The notes: generated by a model not told the origin, from the sequence alone. Counted from the stretch's first letter, positions 37,901 to 52,900 are shown. The stretch is 64,000 nt of DNA from Phoronis australis (GCA_002633005.1 NMRA01000138.1:186001-250000), one strand, 5' to 3'. Program-made: numbers and translations.

Positions 37901-40900
37901 CAGCCTACTCCATGGTGTGCGCCGATCATTCCAGTTGCTAAGGAGGATGGAAGTGTCCGTATATGCGCAGATTTAAAGAAACTGAATTTTACCGTGCAAT
38001 GGGAACATTATGTTCTACCTACCTTGGATGATGTAATTCACAAGCTTTCGGGTGCCACTGTATTTACTACACTAGATGCTTCTAGTGGGTATTGGGCTGT
38101 TCCACTGCATGAGGAGAGTCGTCTTCTCACAACGTTTATCACACCGATGGGGCGTTTTTGTTTCAAACGTTTACCGTTTGGAATTAGCTGTGCTAGCGAG
38201 ATATTCCAGAGAATTATGAATGAGTTACTTGAGGGTACTCAAGCAATCGTTTGGCAAGACGCCATTTTGATATATGGCAAGACCGTGAGTGAGCACGACG
38301 CAATGCTAGAAACCGTCATGAAGCGAATTGAAGAGTCTGGATTGAAACTAAACCGAGCCAAGTGTTTGTTTCGTCAGAGTCAGTTGAGATATGTCGTGCA
38401 TAAAATTCGATGCTTCAGGAATGAGTCCCGATGAGACGAAAGTACATGCGATCATAGATCTTGAGCCGCCTACAAACGTGACGGAACTTCGCAGAGTTCT
38501 AGGCATGGTGAACTATCTTGGAAGATATTTGCCAAATCTCGCAATTGTAATGGCACCTATGAATGAACTGCTTTGCAAAGACATTGAGTTCCGTTGGGGA
38601 GTTGCCCAAGAAAAATCGTTCAAAGAAGTAAAAGAACTCATTTGCAATAGCCCAGTACTGGCCTATTATGATGTAACCTTATCCACTATTGTGAGTTGTG
38701 ATGCTAGTAGCTATGGCATCGGCCGTGTTATCATGCAACAGCGTGGAGACGAGTTACGCCCTATTGGTTTCTGTTCCAGAGCATTAACGCCTGCAGCTGA
38801 AAGAAACTGTGCCCAAATCGAAAAAGAGTGTTTGGCAGCCACATGGGTTAGCGAAAAATTCTGTCGATATTTACAGGGACTGGAGTCATTCCGTCTAATG
38901 ACCGACCATAAACCGCTTGTCCCTCTGCTGAATACGCGTGACATTGATTGTGTACCGCTACGTTGTCAGAGGCTTATTATAAGACTGATGCCTTTCAATT
39001 TGCAAGCAGAGCACGTTCCTGGCAAACTCATGGTTGTGGCAGATGCTTTATCCAGAGCACCCATGAGAGAAACTGAGTCAGCTACTGAACACGAGGTGGC
39101 ATTCCATGTCAATGCTTTAATCGACGCCAAGCCTATGTCTGACAGAAAACTAGTTGAGATCCAAATAGCTACCAAGCAAGATGACGAGCTGCAGCAAGCC
39201 ATTGAATTGACCATGAATGGTTGGCCAGCCCATAAGGAGCAAGTTCCGTCATCCGCGCTAAAGTTCTACAATGTGAGACACAGCCTTTCAGTAGCCAACG
39301 GTGTACTACTGATGGGTTCCCGTATTGTAATACCACAAACTATGTGCATTCACGATGGACACATGGGAATAAACAAATGCCACAAAAAAGCAAACATGTC
39401 TGTGTTTTGGCCCGGCATTAACGACGACATACAGAGACTAATTCGTGAGTGTGAGTTTTGTCAAGTACACCGACCAACACAGAAACACGAGCCATTAATC
39501 GTTACATCACAACTTAATAGACCATGGCAAAAACTTGACTTATGTGAGGTAAACAAAGTGAAATATCTTGTCATTATGGACTATTATTCCAAGTGGTTGG
39601 AGGTGATTCGTATGACCGACACAACAGCATCTCGAGTAACTGCAGAAGAAAAAGCAGTGTTCGCGCGCTTTGGAATCCCAGAGGAAATCGTATCGGACAA
39701 TGGTCTACCATTTGATTCTGAAGCAATGAGGCGTTTTGCTGCAGAGCATGGTATGTTCTTACCGCAGTTAGTCCTCACAACCCACGGGCTAATGGTCAAG
39801 TGGAAAGTGGTGTTGCAATTGCTGAGAAAATATTGCTACAGAATGATCCCGCGATGGCTTTGTTAAGCTATAGGTCCACAACAGTTTCAGCGACTGGTTT
39901 TAGTCCGTCCAAGTTGTTAATGGGTCGTGAACTCCGAACTGACATGCCGACCATGCCCTATCAACTTCAGCCCCAATGGCCAGACAAGGAAACCATCTCG
40001 AAACGAGTTAAATCTACTCAGCATGACTATAAACGTCAGTTCGACCAACGTCATGGTGTTTCACCTCTTCCAAATCTAGAAGTTGGCAGTAAAGTTCGCG
40101 TTAAACACGACGGCAAAAAAGAATGGTCTCAGCCTGCGACTGTCGTACACACGCACGGTACGCCGAGATTGTATATTGTACGTACAAAAGATGGTAAAGA
40201 ATACTACAAGAACAGACATCATCTTCAGAGCATACCAATACAACCATCACGTATGCCGGAGAAAACGCTTTCGTCGAATTCAAAAGTATCTCCAGAAGAA
40301 TCGTCAGTCAGCCAGCAGACTGCTACGAATATGTCATCTGATGTATCGTCTACTGTGGAATCTTCGAATCGCCTTACTGTCACGACACGATCAGGACGAC
40401 AGGTCAAGCCGAATCTTTGGTCCAAAGATTATGTTTAGATTTAGGTACCACCGTACCTAGTAGTTTATGTGCGAGGCAGTGTTGGGTTAAGAATGATACC
40501 CGCCTTGACACGATATTCCTGGGTAGTCCACCCCGGTTTTATAATTAGGCTTAGTTTTATAGAGTAATTATTTAGTTGGTATTTTATAGTTACTTGTTTT
40601 ATTTAGATACATTTTCATACGACTTGTTTGCTTGCAGAGTAACGTATCGGTATTGGACTGGATATTTGGACAGTTTATGCCATAAGGACATGACATTGAG
40701 TACATGAGTACTTAGTTGAGACACTTGGACAATGGTTGCTTGTTTAACGTTGTTAAATCTCGGAGGGGAGATGTTCCGTAGTTGTGTGGCTTCTTGTTTA
40801 GTATTTTGTGTTTTTGAATAAACCTGCCACCAGACGGCGCTCAACAACAAAACACTTAGTTTGCAAAGATGTCGACAAGCACTGATAAAAATCGTTCACA

Positions 40901-43900
40901 GTTCACCATTTTCTTTCTTTGTTCTAAAGCTAACCAATGACTGCCGAGGTTACATCAACCAGTGATAAAATGTGTGCTGTTGAATGATACCTACGTGTCC
41001 TCTACTCCCTAGCGGACACACAGGGAACCAGGGAGTGCTCCACTTGGATTGTAACTATTCTCACGTAGCAACACAAGTGCAGAAGTGCGCCCATACAAGC
41101 TTCACGTGTTGCAGAGGTTAGTTACATCATAGATTAAATTTATTGTTACATTCCCGTCACATGAGTAGAACTGATGTTTGCTATACAACTAAATTAAGTA
41201 ATCGAGCTGTAACCTGCAATGTGTAATTACCGAGTACGCGAAAGTTCAGTGTCGGTTGTAGTCAACCCGCCAGCACTCAGCACTTGACATAACGAGCAAG
41301 ACGAGTCTTTGGTCATCTTGTATCAAGTTTAAACATTCAATTCTTCACATGTACCGTTAGTATGTGAAAACTATCCTAACAGCATTTTTGAGACTGATGA
41401 ATAAATATTATTGGAATGTCAGTGAAATTCACAATGCCATTTTCCAGAACTTGTGTTTTATGTCGATTTGTCGAAGTCAAGAAAAAGCGGCAAATGTTAC
41501 AAGTCGACAAAATCTCAAGATTTCCAATTAATTATTCTGTGAAAACTTGTTTTGGTTCAAAATAACCTATACATGTTATTACCTTGTTGGATCATTTCAA
41601 CATTCACACAATGTAAAGTGCTGCGTGAGCATGAGATCGACAAAGCAAACGTCAAACACAAGACAGTCCTGCTGGTGACAGTTAACTTTTCACACTGCAC
41701 TGTTCAATCAACCTTTACTGCAAAGTTAATTTGCAATTTTGGACTGAAGTTACTAACCTTTCCCACTTACTCTTGTCATTGGAGAATTTCTAAATTACAC
41801 TCGTCAGTGCTGAAATTCCCTTTGCGCTCAGAGAACTAGTCAGCACGCCCTTTGTATTCAAGCTAATGAAGTGGAAAGGTAATGGCTAGCACTGCTTTCT
41901 CAACAGTAGTGGTTGTTATTACACCGAAAATTTCTCTGACATTTGCACAGAGATACAGCCTCAAATGTCGACAGTACAGGTTTGATGACATTTTAGAAAT
42001 TACAAAATAACTAAAAACGGAAACTTGGGTTCATCTTGACAAAGGGTCGTTTCCCAAACCATCGCTGGTTCTAAATATGTTTCAAAACTGTTTTAGTCAT
42101 TTTATTTTTGTTACTCCACTCCACTTTGTTACTGCCGGGTTCCTATCTTAAGATTTTATTTTTAAGCTAAAAGGGCCAAATCAGTGGCAGATTCTATCAT
42201 CAGTGAAACTTAGAAAGTCAGTTCTCGCCCACCGACCTACCTCATCTATTGCTTAGATTTTCTCATTGACATTGAAGCTAGCCATAGTTAATCTTGACGA
42301 CACGTATTTTATAGCCAGTCGATTACCAAATATCACAGTTTTCTGATGAGCCTGCTACTCCTCGAATAAAGTAGTTCGACGCCACTGGATGATATGCGCT
42401 GGCAAAAAGCTTTTCACATCTAATTCAGTCACCATGTGTTGTTTCTATTTGTCATAATGTAGTTTAGTTGTATACTAAAACTGGGTGGTAATTAATTATG
42501 ATCAGCACTTATGGATCCTCCAGTACATCAATACGCATGGCTGTTTATCTTTATTCCGTAACCAATACCGTATTCACCATAATAACCGCCCGTGCCCCTA
42601 TAAGCGCCCCCCACGCGTTTTCAGACTTTGCTAAAATAAGCGCCCAGTCCATGAACGTGTACGTGCGAAAAATGCCTTACCTACAGTCCTAAAATTCTAC
42701 AGTAATGTCTTCAATTTATCAATAATATCCGACAGTCCTGAAAAAAATCATTGTGCGCAGAATTACGGTAGACCGCGAGCCTCGCCGCTATCTCCGTATT
42801 TAGCCATGACTATACAATTCAAACTTCGCCATGCCTCAAAACGAACACAAAAGTTTTGCTGATATTGCAAGGACCAATGGTCTGGCCTTTCAGAACAGAA
42901 GTAGTGTACTTGTCTACGGGATTGCTTTGTAGATATTTACCGCTTTCAACAGGAATCCAAATTTCTTTGTAGGCCTACACGTGAAAACCGCGAATCAAAG
43001 ACTAATAAAAAGCTTGGCCAGTGTTAAAAGCATGTGGCCAGGAAGCGTGCGCTACATACATGAACCTGTCCTAAAAGACATTAGTTGGGAACTATCCATT
43101 CATGAAACGGTAGCATAGCATCGGCAAGAAATGAATATTGGCACTAATTTCCGACAATTTCTAATACTGTAAAAAATGTTTGCGTTATTTTTAAGATGAA
43201 TTGTTTGATTAACCATATTTGGTGTTTTTAAGCCAATCCGATAAAATGACCACTGACAGTGAATGCTTACACACCCTTACACCGAAAAATAACAGTCAGA
43301 TAGTCACATACGCCGCATCCAGCCACATGGCGACTAATATGGCCTTACCGAGACAAATGTTGAACGTTTTTAGCGATATGAGACCGGCAAGTGCTGAATG
43401 AAACACACTCTGGTTTAGGCCTACTGCTTGTGCAAATTCCTTTAGATACAATGCACATCTAGCTCGTTAGATTGTGTGGCTCTGGCCAAAAGACGGTATC
43501 TGCTCTGGCAAATGAACTCTGGTGACACGCACGCGCTCGCTTACTCACAAACGCAGACAACTTCAAAACAAACGTCACGTGACAACAATTACATGTGTGT
43601 TCGTCCAGACATTTTTCTCATGTTGCCGATCATACATGTAGATGGCCCGATGTACTAGCACAGATTTGTACTTAAACCTGCCGTGATCCCGACTCCACCG
43701 GAACTTAAATATCTTAGGGATGCTACTTGGAAAACTTAAGGAGGATTTCAGGTAATTTGAGAAACTGTATTTTTATTCAAGCATTCAAGTCGCCATATCG
43801 ACGATTGCGAGGCAGGCAGTCAGCGAGTTTTCTCCCAGGGATTTCAGCACAATTTTCTATGAAATGATCGTAATTTAGCAGCAAAGTTTGATAGCAATGC

Positions 43901-46900
43901 ACCATGGTTTTGTAGAAAGTCTTTCATAGATTATAGATACATCACAGAGCGTAAATATGATGAATCTTAGCTTCCAATTTCACCCGTTTCGGAGACCAGG
44001 TTTCAACAGCCTTGGGTTATAATAAGCGCCCCCCTGAAACGAACTTTTCCAAGTGCCCTGGGCCGTTATTATGGCGAATACGGTAGTTGTTGTTTTTTAA
44101 GCTAATTCGGTCATCGATTTTCAAAAAATCTAAAAATCATACCATGTTGATTTTTTCAGCTGAATACTGCCGTAATGCTTATTGTTAACGAAAAGTATTG
44201 GTTTGAGCATTTTGAAAATTCTCCAATGTGTACAGGCAGAGATGCTGACTATACAGTTTATGGTCGGGTAATTACACATAATTAGGTGTTGCTGGCACTG
44301 GCAATGCGGTCATCACAACTGCGTCCGACTCTGGTGCCGCATTCGCTTTGATCCTGGTGCAAGACGCTCTGAACAAGGCTGAAGAAGCAGCAGTTAAAAT
44401 TCCAGCATATAGTTTAGAAATGTGTGTTTTCCTCGTAAGCGAGTTATTCATGGCATGGACACGTCTTAAACAGTGAGGCATCAAGTTGGTTTGAAAGGCC
44501 TTATTGGGCCTTTGTATCACTTCACAGCTTGAGAATACAGGTCAGAAGTCTGACTATCTCAGTCTGTGTCCTTCACCAAATCCTTAACAATGTATGACAT
44601 CAAACATTCCAATTTTTTGAGGTCACAGTTAGTCAGTGGCAAATATGACTAGAATCACCTTTACCAAAACAGCATTCACAAGGCAGAACATAAAGATGAA
44701 CAATCTGAGAACACCCTAACACCAACCCCTACTGGTAGCACTAACACAAATGCACCTAAGCCAACACCTGATACAACACAAATTACTTATCAAGTTAAAG
44801 AACAAGATTCCTCAGTGCACCTCATTATGGCCATGCTCTGCTTATCTGGACAGAACCATCCATAGAGATCTATAAATTAAAGGCCCCTGTCACTGTAATG
44901 GGGACAAAGGGCCCAGCTACTGAGATGGGATGCATTTTTAAATTCTTTCACTAGTATGTTTTTAGGTCACAAAAATTTTTTGCCAAGTATGTTGCTCCGA
45001 CACTATACTTTTTTGGTTTGTTCACAAGATACAGGTCACAATTTATGTCCGATCTGCACAAAACTTACACAAAACCTGTAGTTTCAAAAGAGCTGGAAGC
45101 CTATTGTTTTTGTCATGACCGGATTCAAGATGGCAGACGTGGTGGCCTTTTTGTTTTCGAATTCAGATTCAATGCTCATAGAGGCTGTAAGTTTTGACGA
45201 ACACGGCTGAAAATCAATACGGCCTGTGGTACAGATGTGCCGGAAATCATTTACTTCTGGTTAAAGATGGTGGAAATAACGGCCATTGCGCATGCACACC
45301 TCAATTTTGGGATGAAAACGTTTTGTCAAATGGCATATTGTAGGACCAATTACTTCGAAACTTTTCATGTGTTAAGTTTCCTGTAGCCAACTATTACTGA
45401 ATGCTGCTTAACCGGAAGTTGCTTTCAAGATGGCAGATCAGTTGCGTTTTCATCCATTTTCATTCATGCTGGGGAGCCATTTTAAACAGGAAGAGCAAAT
45501 GATGTGAATTTTTGCATATGTATTCTTTGAGGTGTACTCTTTCAAATGATCTGTAACAATTTTTTTTCAGACTTACCATTCTTGAGTTATCTGACTTCCA
45601 ATTTCAAAAAAATTCAAAATTTGACATTTTTCAAAAATCTGTGGAATTTTGTGAAATTAATCTGCTAGATAGAGTTTTGAACGGGTTTTCACAACATGTT
45701 TTCCATTTTTTACTAGGACATCTTTCCTTTTCGAATTATTTGAGATTTTCTGATAACACTATTCCTTGTTGTTGACTGATTTCGCTGCACTGTTGTTGGT
45801 TTACCTTCTACTGAACAAGACTATAGCCTATTTCTTACTCATTTGTGACATCTTGTTCATCATATGAATGTTATCATGATCATCATTGCCACCATCATCA
45901 TCATCATCATTGTCATCATCATCACCTCCATTGAGGTCTTTTCAGTTAATGTCGCCAAGTGTCCGTCTGAATGCTTTCATTATAAATTTGGTAAGTCAAT
46001 ATTCAGATTAAAGTAGGATTTTTCTACTTCCTGACAAATACAGGTTTTGACAGACCCCTTACCAGCATAAAATTAGTCTCGTCTTTGTTCCTTAATCAAT
46101 TTAGAAATGATCACTACAATCAAGAACTAATAACACTTCCTTATTCCATAGTTCAAGCTCATAACATTTCAGCTCACACCTACTTTGAATAAGGAGCAGT
46201 TTGTGACCAATTTCATTATAGAAAGTGGCCTAAACTAACACTTGAGTTTTTGACAGAAAGCGTGGGATTAAAGCTGCTTTTAAGCAGCATATAAATGGGG
46301 TAAGAAATGATTACTTTTTGTTCGGTGTAGAGTCTGGTGTGGCATAGTCTACATGTTATGACACAATTTAAAAAAATCAAAAATCACCCACGCAGGCTAG
46401 CGATGAACAAATTTCCAATAAGGACTAGCCATCAACACAGCTTAGATTTTCTTGAAATCCTGGGGGATAGGGTTGGATTTGGATTGATTTTGTCAGATGA
46501 AATATAAAACTAAACTTTTAAACCCTTAAGAAACTGTGCACAATTTTATCTCATGGTATAAACATGGGTCTCATTACTTCAGGGCAAAATGAACTTTGCC
46601 AAGTCAGTTGCTTTGTCATCGTTAATGCAGGAGCATAAGTCTTTTGTTTACAAGACTTTGTGTCCAACAGGGACATTGTATGTACGTGTTAGGGCGTTTC
46701 ACCTGTGTTTTCCCTCGTTCGCCAACACTGCGCTTAAGAGCACTGAGACTCAAACTGACCTAGTTAATGGACCACTGAGGCTACATGTGGGCGTCCAATT
46801 TACGTCAAAGAAGAGATTTAACAATGCAAATTCCAGGTTTAAAAAGATGTACATAGCCCGTGCTTTTTTAGTTTCCTCTTACTGTTGTTGCCTTAAAGAC

Positions 46901-49900
46901 ACCTTCTTTATATGGGATACTCATTCCGAAATTCTTCACTTAAAGTTATAGCAAACCTTGTTTAGTGGCCTCCATTCTAACTCGTATATCAAAAAACTGG
47001 CTTTGTCAACTAGTAAAAGTATCAGGAGTACTTTGCAGGCTAATTACCAGATTAAAAAACTCAAACTACACAGCTATTTTACATAAAAGTATGCAAACAT
47101 TGGCCTTTGTGCACAGGGAATCTTGAATCTTCACTTAGATAAGTGTGGTGCCTTGGGTTTTTCGTCAACCAGCCTTAATTGGTATTGAAATGCCACTAGT
47201 AGCTTCATCTAACCAAATCATATTCATACAGCTTAATACTTTATCTAACCAAATCATATTCATACAGCTTAATACCAAAAGTGCATTTTACAATCAATGA
47301 TACCGAAAACGACTGCAAACCACCAACCAATATCACCTTTAGATCAGCATACCTGATTTCTGTTTTTTCCCATCGACTGTTAATAAATATAATTAAAACC
47401 ATAACTATTGTAAACAAGGATTCACAATTTTACATGCACACAATTAAACATAAAGCTTTAAGTCAAATAAGACAAACCTGCACTTTGGACCTATTCAGCT
47501 GTCAACGTTGAATTCTTAACTGAAGCGCACTGGTATTTAAAAATGTTACCATGCTTCTACGATTTTGAAGTGCTGTGAAAGAGCTGTCACAGGCAATACA
47601 TACATGCGCCATTTTCGAATCTGCAATTTTAGGGTAGGCCGACCTCAATAAATTCTGAAACGTTTTCTTGAGTTACTAATGGTTGCAAAGTTTTTTTAAT
47701 CTTTTAGTTGGTAATTAACAACATGATATCAGCAATTCTTGGAACTGGAAAAGTGACGTGCTCAATGGGTCATACTTCCCATATTTAAGTAACAGTAGTT
47801 TTTATTAATTTTTTTATAGAAATTACCTGAAAAGGCTCAAAATACCTTTTGTAATAAAGCGGTACAAATCTGTGTTCTCTGCAAAAAGCGAACTTTTGCT
47901 TTTGACTAATTACAGTAATGAAATTGATCTCAACTTGCTCATGCTCAGATGAGAAGTGATTTTTGGTCTGCAAAGAACTCAGCCAGTTCATTATTCATTG
48001 AAGCCATCCTTGGTGCATAAAATGATATGTCAAAATGACCAATAACAAATATAACAAACTGTTGCTTCTTTCGAAGCCTTGAAATTATCTCCAATTTCAC
48101 TATAAGCACCAATTTGAGACCAACTTCATACAGATAACTCTGTGGTCTAAACCAAATGGATGTGATGGAAGGTGGATTTATTGAGGCTTTAACTCACTAA
48201 AATGTGCTAAAATTGACCAAAAAGTCCTTCAAAAAGTTGTCATCTCCCTTGCTCATTTAAACCTTTATGAAAACGCAAATGACGGAGGTCTTAAAATTCA
48301 CAAGGTGGCAATCACGTAATCACATGGGACCCTCATCATATGAATATCCCCATGATGATTAGTGCGTCTGCTCTCAATGTAGGTTACAATTTTCTTCATC
48401 AGCACTTCCTAATAAATATTGAGCCCCCATTCAAAACTTACGGGTAGCACAATGTCTGTAGACTTTTAACTTCAAATGGCCAGCAAGAAACCTGACTTGC
48501 ATCACAAAAGAACAACTTTTGATTTGGACCGCTTATCATTATGAAACTGATCTCAAATCGTTCCATTGCCAAAAATGGAGGTAACTTACCAATCTCACAA
48601 ACTTCACTGAAGTTCAGGTAGGGGAATATGTCTGATATGCATAGGTTCAGATGTGCCCTGAACAAAATTTCAATTTTCACTCACCTAAATCTTTGGCCCT
48701 CTGCTTCTCTTTACTGACTTTTTTTTTCGGCTTGTCAATACATGGAAAACCACCGCAGTTGGCAAAGCAAAGTGTCTTGTTCAGGCAGAGAAAAAACAAA
48801 ACGAGTAGAAGCAGAAGCCCTACGACTGCACCGAGGAAACCCCACGTAGCCGGTGGTACTGAAATAGACATAAAGTAAAATGAAGAACTCCCACATACTG
48901 GACAGCCGTACTGAAATAGACATAGCAACTCACATGAGGAATTCCCATGTAGGCGGCGGTATACTGAAATAGACATAGATTCTAATCTATTTTAAAAAAT
49001 GAGGGCTTCCACATTGCTGATGTCACTGAAAAAGACCTAGGACAAGAGAGCAATGCGGAGCATCAATTATCCATCCCCATTGGTGTATCACAAATAGAAT
49101 GCTTACAAAGAGTGTTCAGAATAATGACCAGCCCACCCTGACAATACCCCCAAGAAAGGCCAGTACTCAGGAGTCTAGGATCTGTGCAGGAATGTCTTTG
49201 TGTGTCTTTTGTGAATCAGCTGACCAAACACAAAGTTGTTGCCAAGCAATGCTAATCAAACACAATACAACCACCAACACTGTTATCAGAATCATCATCC
49301 GCATCAAAAGTCAGAATCCATGGTTGAACCACGTAAGTCCACCCAACCTTTTTTATGTACAAGAAATCAAATTTCTCATTGTCTGGCTTGTTACATGAGT
49401 GAGTGATTGCATGTGGTCTCAGGAGTATGCATAGGCAAAAACCAGAAATCAGGTGCAACCTTAACTAAGGTAGTGGGGGAATTCATGGTTGATTATCTTT
49501 TTGCCACCTGTACAAGATTTAAGTGCTGTTTACACACAGACTAATCCTAGAAAATTAGTTAGTCCTGGGATGAATTGTCCCCAGGTTTGGAGGCTGTTTC
49601 GATGTTATTAATAGTTGGGTAACTTGCACCACTTGTAGTTCATGTGTCCCAGCAAACCTGGCACAATATGCCAATAATCATCAACTGCACACTTGCACAG
49701 TTACATACATAGAGACAGTCAAGTAGCCACCTACTTGGGATGGTTGAAATACCTGAGCAAACCATGTTTTTGGAGGCAGACTATATGCGATTTCAAGCCT
49801 ATACACATTACCTAATGGTATTAAGTTGTCCAACCAATCAGGATTATTTGTATTCACTTTTTCGCACTTCTGATAGACTACCCCAATTACCATGTTCAAT

Positions 49901-52900
49901 TTATAGTCTATCAAATCCCTAAAGGCCTTTTCAAACTGACTTTAAACTATGGTCTGAGTGGAGCGTAGACGTAAACTACTAAGTTAACTAAACCATTCAT
50001 ACTGGCTTCAGTAGTTAGTGGACATCGAAGTTAACGGCAGGTGACGCTGTTGTCATCGAAGAAATCGTATGCACTGCTCAATAGGTTTTTTAAATGTAAC
50101 AATTTGGGAACATTTACATGTGCTAATTGACATAAAACTTAATTTTAATTTTAATTTGATTGGTGATTATTCAAGCAAAATATAATAACTATTAGCAACT
50201 ACACTACCCTTTTTAATTGTTGATGATAACAGTGGCACCTGGCGATAACTTCAATGGGACCAAAGTGGACCGTTCATACTGCACCGCAGCGTCGACGCTC
50301 CGCTATTAAATCCACATGTTTATTGGGAAGTTAACTGGCGCTGTTAATTTCGATCCAGGACTGAGGTTAACCGTTCATATTGACTGCAACTCCCCATAAC
50401 ATCGATGCGTCGAGGCTGGTATGAAAGGCCCCTAAGACTGCATCATGGCTATTCTTCGTTACATACGCCAACATAGCTGAATCATAAATGCAAAGCCAGT
50501 AGGAGTGTTCAGCCAGATGTTGGACAGGCACCATAAGGATGCCAAACAGCAACGCTACCCACATGTGTAGGTGTAGGTACATAACATTGGGTGGCAGAAA
50601 TGGACACAAGAGAAACTCCCCGTGCCAGCAGTGGTAAAAAATAATGAAACTTTGCCCAGCTGTTAGTACTGAAATAAATAAAATAAATGTAATGGTTAGA
50701 AATTTTATATGATCACCATCGCTTGGTTAGTGCTATGGTCATAAAACACCACTTGTGATAATGTGTCACAAATATAGTCAGTATTTGCAAAAAACAGGAA
50801 GTTGCTGGATATTATTTTCCAGAGAAGTAACTGCTGTAATTTCCATGATTCAAACTGCTTCCCATAATTGGCTAAAACTAAAATTAAGCCATGTCATTTG
50901 CAGCTGTCAATATTTGCTATAAGCCGAGATGAAATATGTACAAAAACGTTCATGTATCACATGAAATTTGTTTCCTACATAAAAAAATATTGATTTCAGT
51001 AAGCTAGGGATACAATTACAGTTGCACATAGCGAGATCTGTTTACACAAAACAATGGACTCTATTACCGTAGCCAAGTTCACCTCTGTAGCGTGTTTTGT
51101 GTTGCAAAATTCAATGTTTTCAGCGTTTATGATTCATAAGATTATGTATCTTCAATTTTGATTACTGTTGTATTCAATGTTTTAAAAATTTAAGTGTGGT
51201 GTTATATGTATTCAATCTGTTTTATATTTGTGTTCGATAATGTCATGTTTTCCTTCGATGACGGAACTCTGGGTCAGAAAATTGAAACGATGGCAATGAT
51301 TGGTCTGCAGTGTTTCATACCTCTCCACTTGCAGGACTTCAACTTTTTGACAAGCGGTCAGGCTTCCCAGGGCCCAAGGTCTGGAGGTGGTGGTTTGTTG
51401 GGTGTTCAGTGTCAGAACCAAGTTCTTCACGAAACAGCGCGTCAATGGACTCAATGGAGTATAAATGGGTATTTATCCGTTGCATAAGATCCTTCACCAC
51501 CTCTAAATCGCCTAAACTGAATGGTGTTCACAAGTATGGATAAATTGGCTAAATTGTCGAAAAAATAAGGAACCAGGGACTCAGGTTTGGTAGCCACCAT
51601 ATTAATGAATTTGAGAACCAATCACAGCGGTCGATTCATACTACCTAGAATTCTGTTACTGAACACATAAAATGAAACATCGGCTATATCTTTGGAAACA
51701 TTGAACACCTAGTTAATCGCACACAAATACCGGTATATTTTATTATGGAATACAAAAATGTTAACACCAAATATACAAAGAATAAAATCAAATATAAATA
51801 TAAGATATCTAATCTATATAGCATCAGACATAAATTTTTGAACATTGAATTTTGCAACTCATAACACGCCATACAGGTCAGACAGTAAAATTTTGCCTTC
51901 ACTATGTACATCTCATTTGCACATTCATCATGCAGACACCAAAATTCTTTACGGAAAGGTATAAGATCACACCCCAGGTCTGCAGGTTCTTTCCCAAACA
52001 AGTGGGGTAACAGAAAATTATACTGGAGTCAATACCAAGACTATATGAATCATTACGGTTGCCAACATTTCAAAATGAGAAAACAGGACATCTCGATCTA
52101 GGTTACCAGTCAGCCACATAGCACTTACAGCCGATGAGCTTCTTAGTTATCTGCGAAATGGAACATAGAAACAACAGAAAAAATTGTTAAAAAGCACAAA
52201 AATGTGTATGGCAGTGCATTAACACACCAGGCAAGTACACAAATGCCGTCTCAGATGTCAAGAAGTAGGTGATTCTGTGGCACAGTGTAGCTTGAAAAGC
52301 AGGATGGTCTTGCCAAAAGTGATACAGTTGGAAACTATGCTGTACCTCCCTCCTCCCAGGTGGTCCAAATAAACATCACCAACAAGAGAGGTCAATTCTT
52401 CAACAATTTAGCAAATATGAGTTGAGTAATTCTCAAAAGAAGTCATGTTGTGTACCAACTCAACAGTTTTACATTGGAATGACGAACAGGATAATGCTCA
52501 AGTCGAAGGATCCCGACGATACGATACCGCATTCAAATTGGAGATCGGTGATTTACAAGTGAGAGAAAAATGAGAGATAAGTTTCACTGAATTAAAGTAT
52601 CGTTTTTATGGAAATTATGCATTTTACTTTTCATAGCATAAAAATGTCGGTATAATGCCCTTTGTTGAACAATTAAAGCGATTGTTGCGCGTGCTCATTT
52701 AAGTATTCTATTTTCACGTTCGATGACGTCAGCCGCTGAGTGGTGTAGTGGTAAAGTCAACGACTCGAAACTCTTGCGGACCGGGTTCGAAACCGGCCTC
52801 AATTCCCACCAAAATGTTATCTCACTAGTGAGATAACTAAATGGGTTATTACACGGTTGTATTGGGCATTCGCGGCTGATATTGTGGTATAAAACAGCAT

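Larger units (their letters stand above)
36918..40854 (+). mobile_element. Decayed Ty3/Gypsy LTR retrotransposon
   Basis: Domain order gag end, zinc knuckles, protease, reverse transcriptase, RNase H, integrase, polypurine tract, 3' LTR. RT before integrase is the Ty3/Gypsy order. The left part (5' LTR and most of gag) is missing. At least three frame changes and several stops separate the pieces, and the RT active site is mutated, so the copy is dead. No envelope gene seen. Confidence 0.92.
25467..48684. other. SYT14/16-like intron 2 (23 kb)
   Basis: Holds the tandem array at 26352, a foldback copy at 28700, array 6 with its nested insertion, the candidate alternative exon at 32121-32277, a hAT-like element with an N gap, monomer fragment 7, a dead Ty3/Gypsy element, a 1.5 kb TIR element and dispersed repeats. 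Stretches 26800-28690, 31850-33520 (apart from the candidate exon), 40860-41380, 46000-46940 and 47280-48680 show nothing recognised. Confidence 0.6.

Noticed and set aside
46589-46951. 120-codon plus-strand ORF
   Set aside because: No recognisable motif or domain, no supporting splice or composition signal, and it lies in an intron of the minus-strand gene; probably chance.
52737-52810. Functional tRNA gene
   Set aside because: The A and B boxes are good, but the acceptor and anticodon stems do not pair properly and no clear anticodon loop forms.
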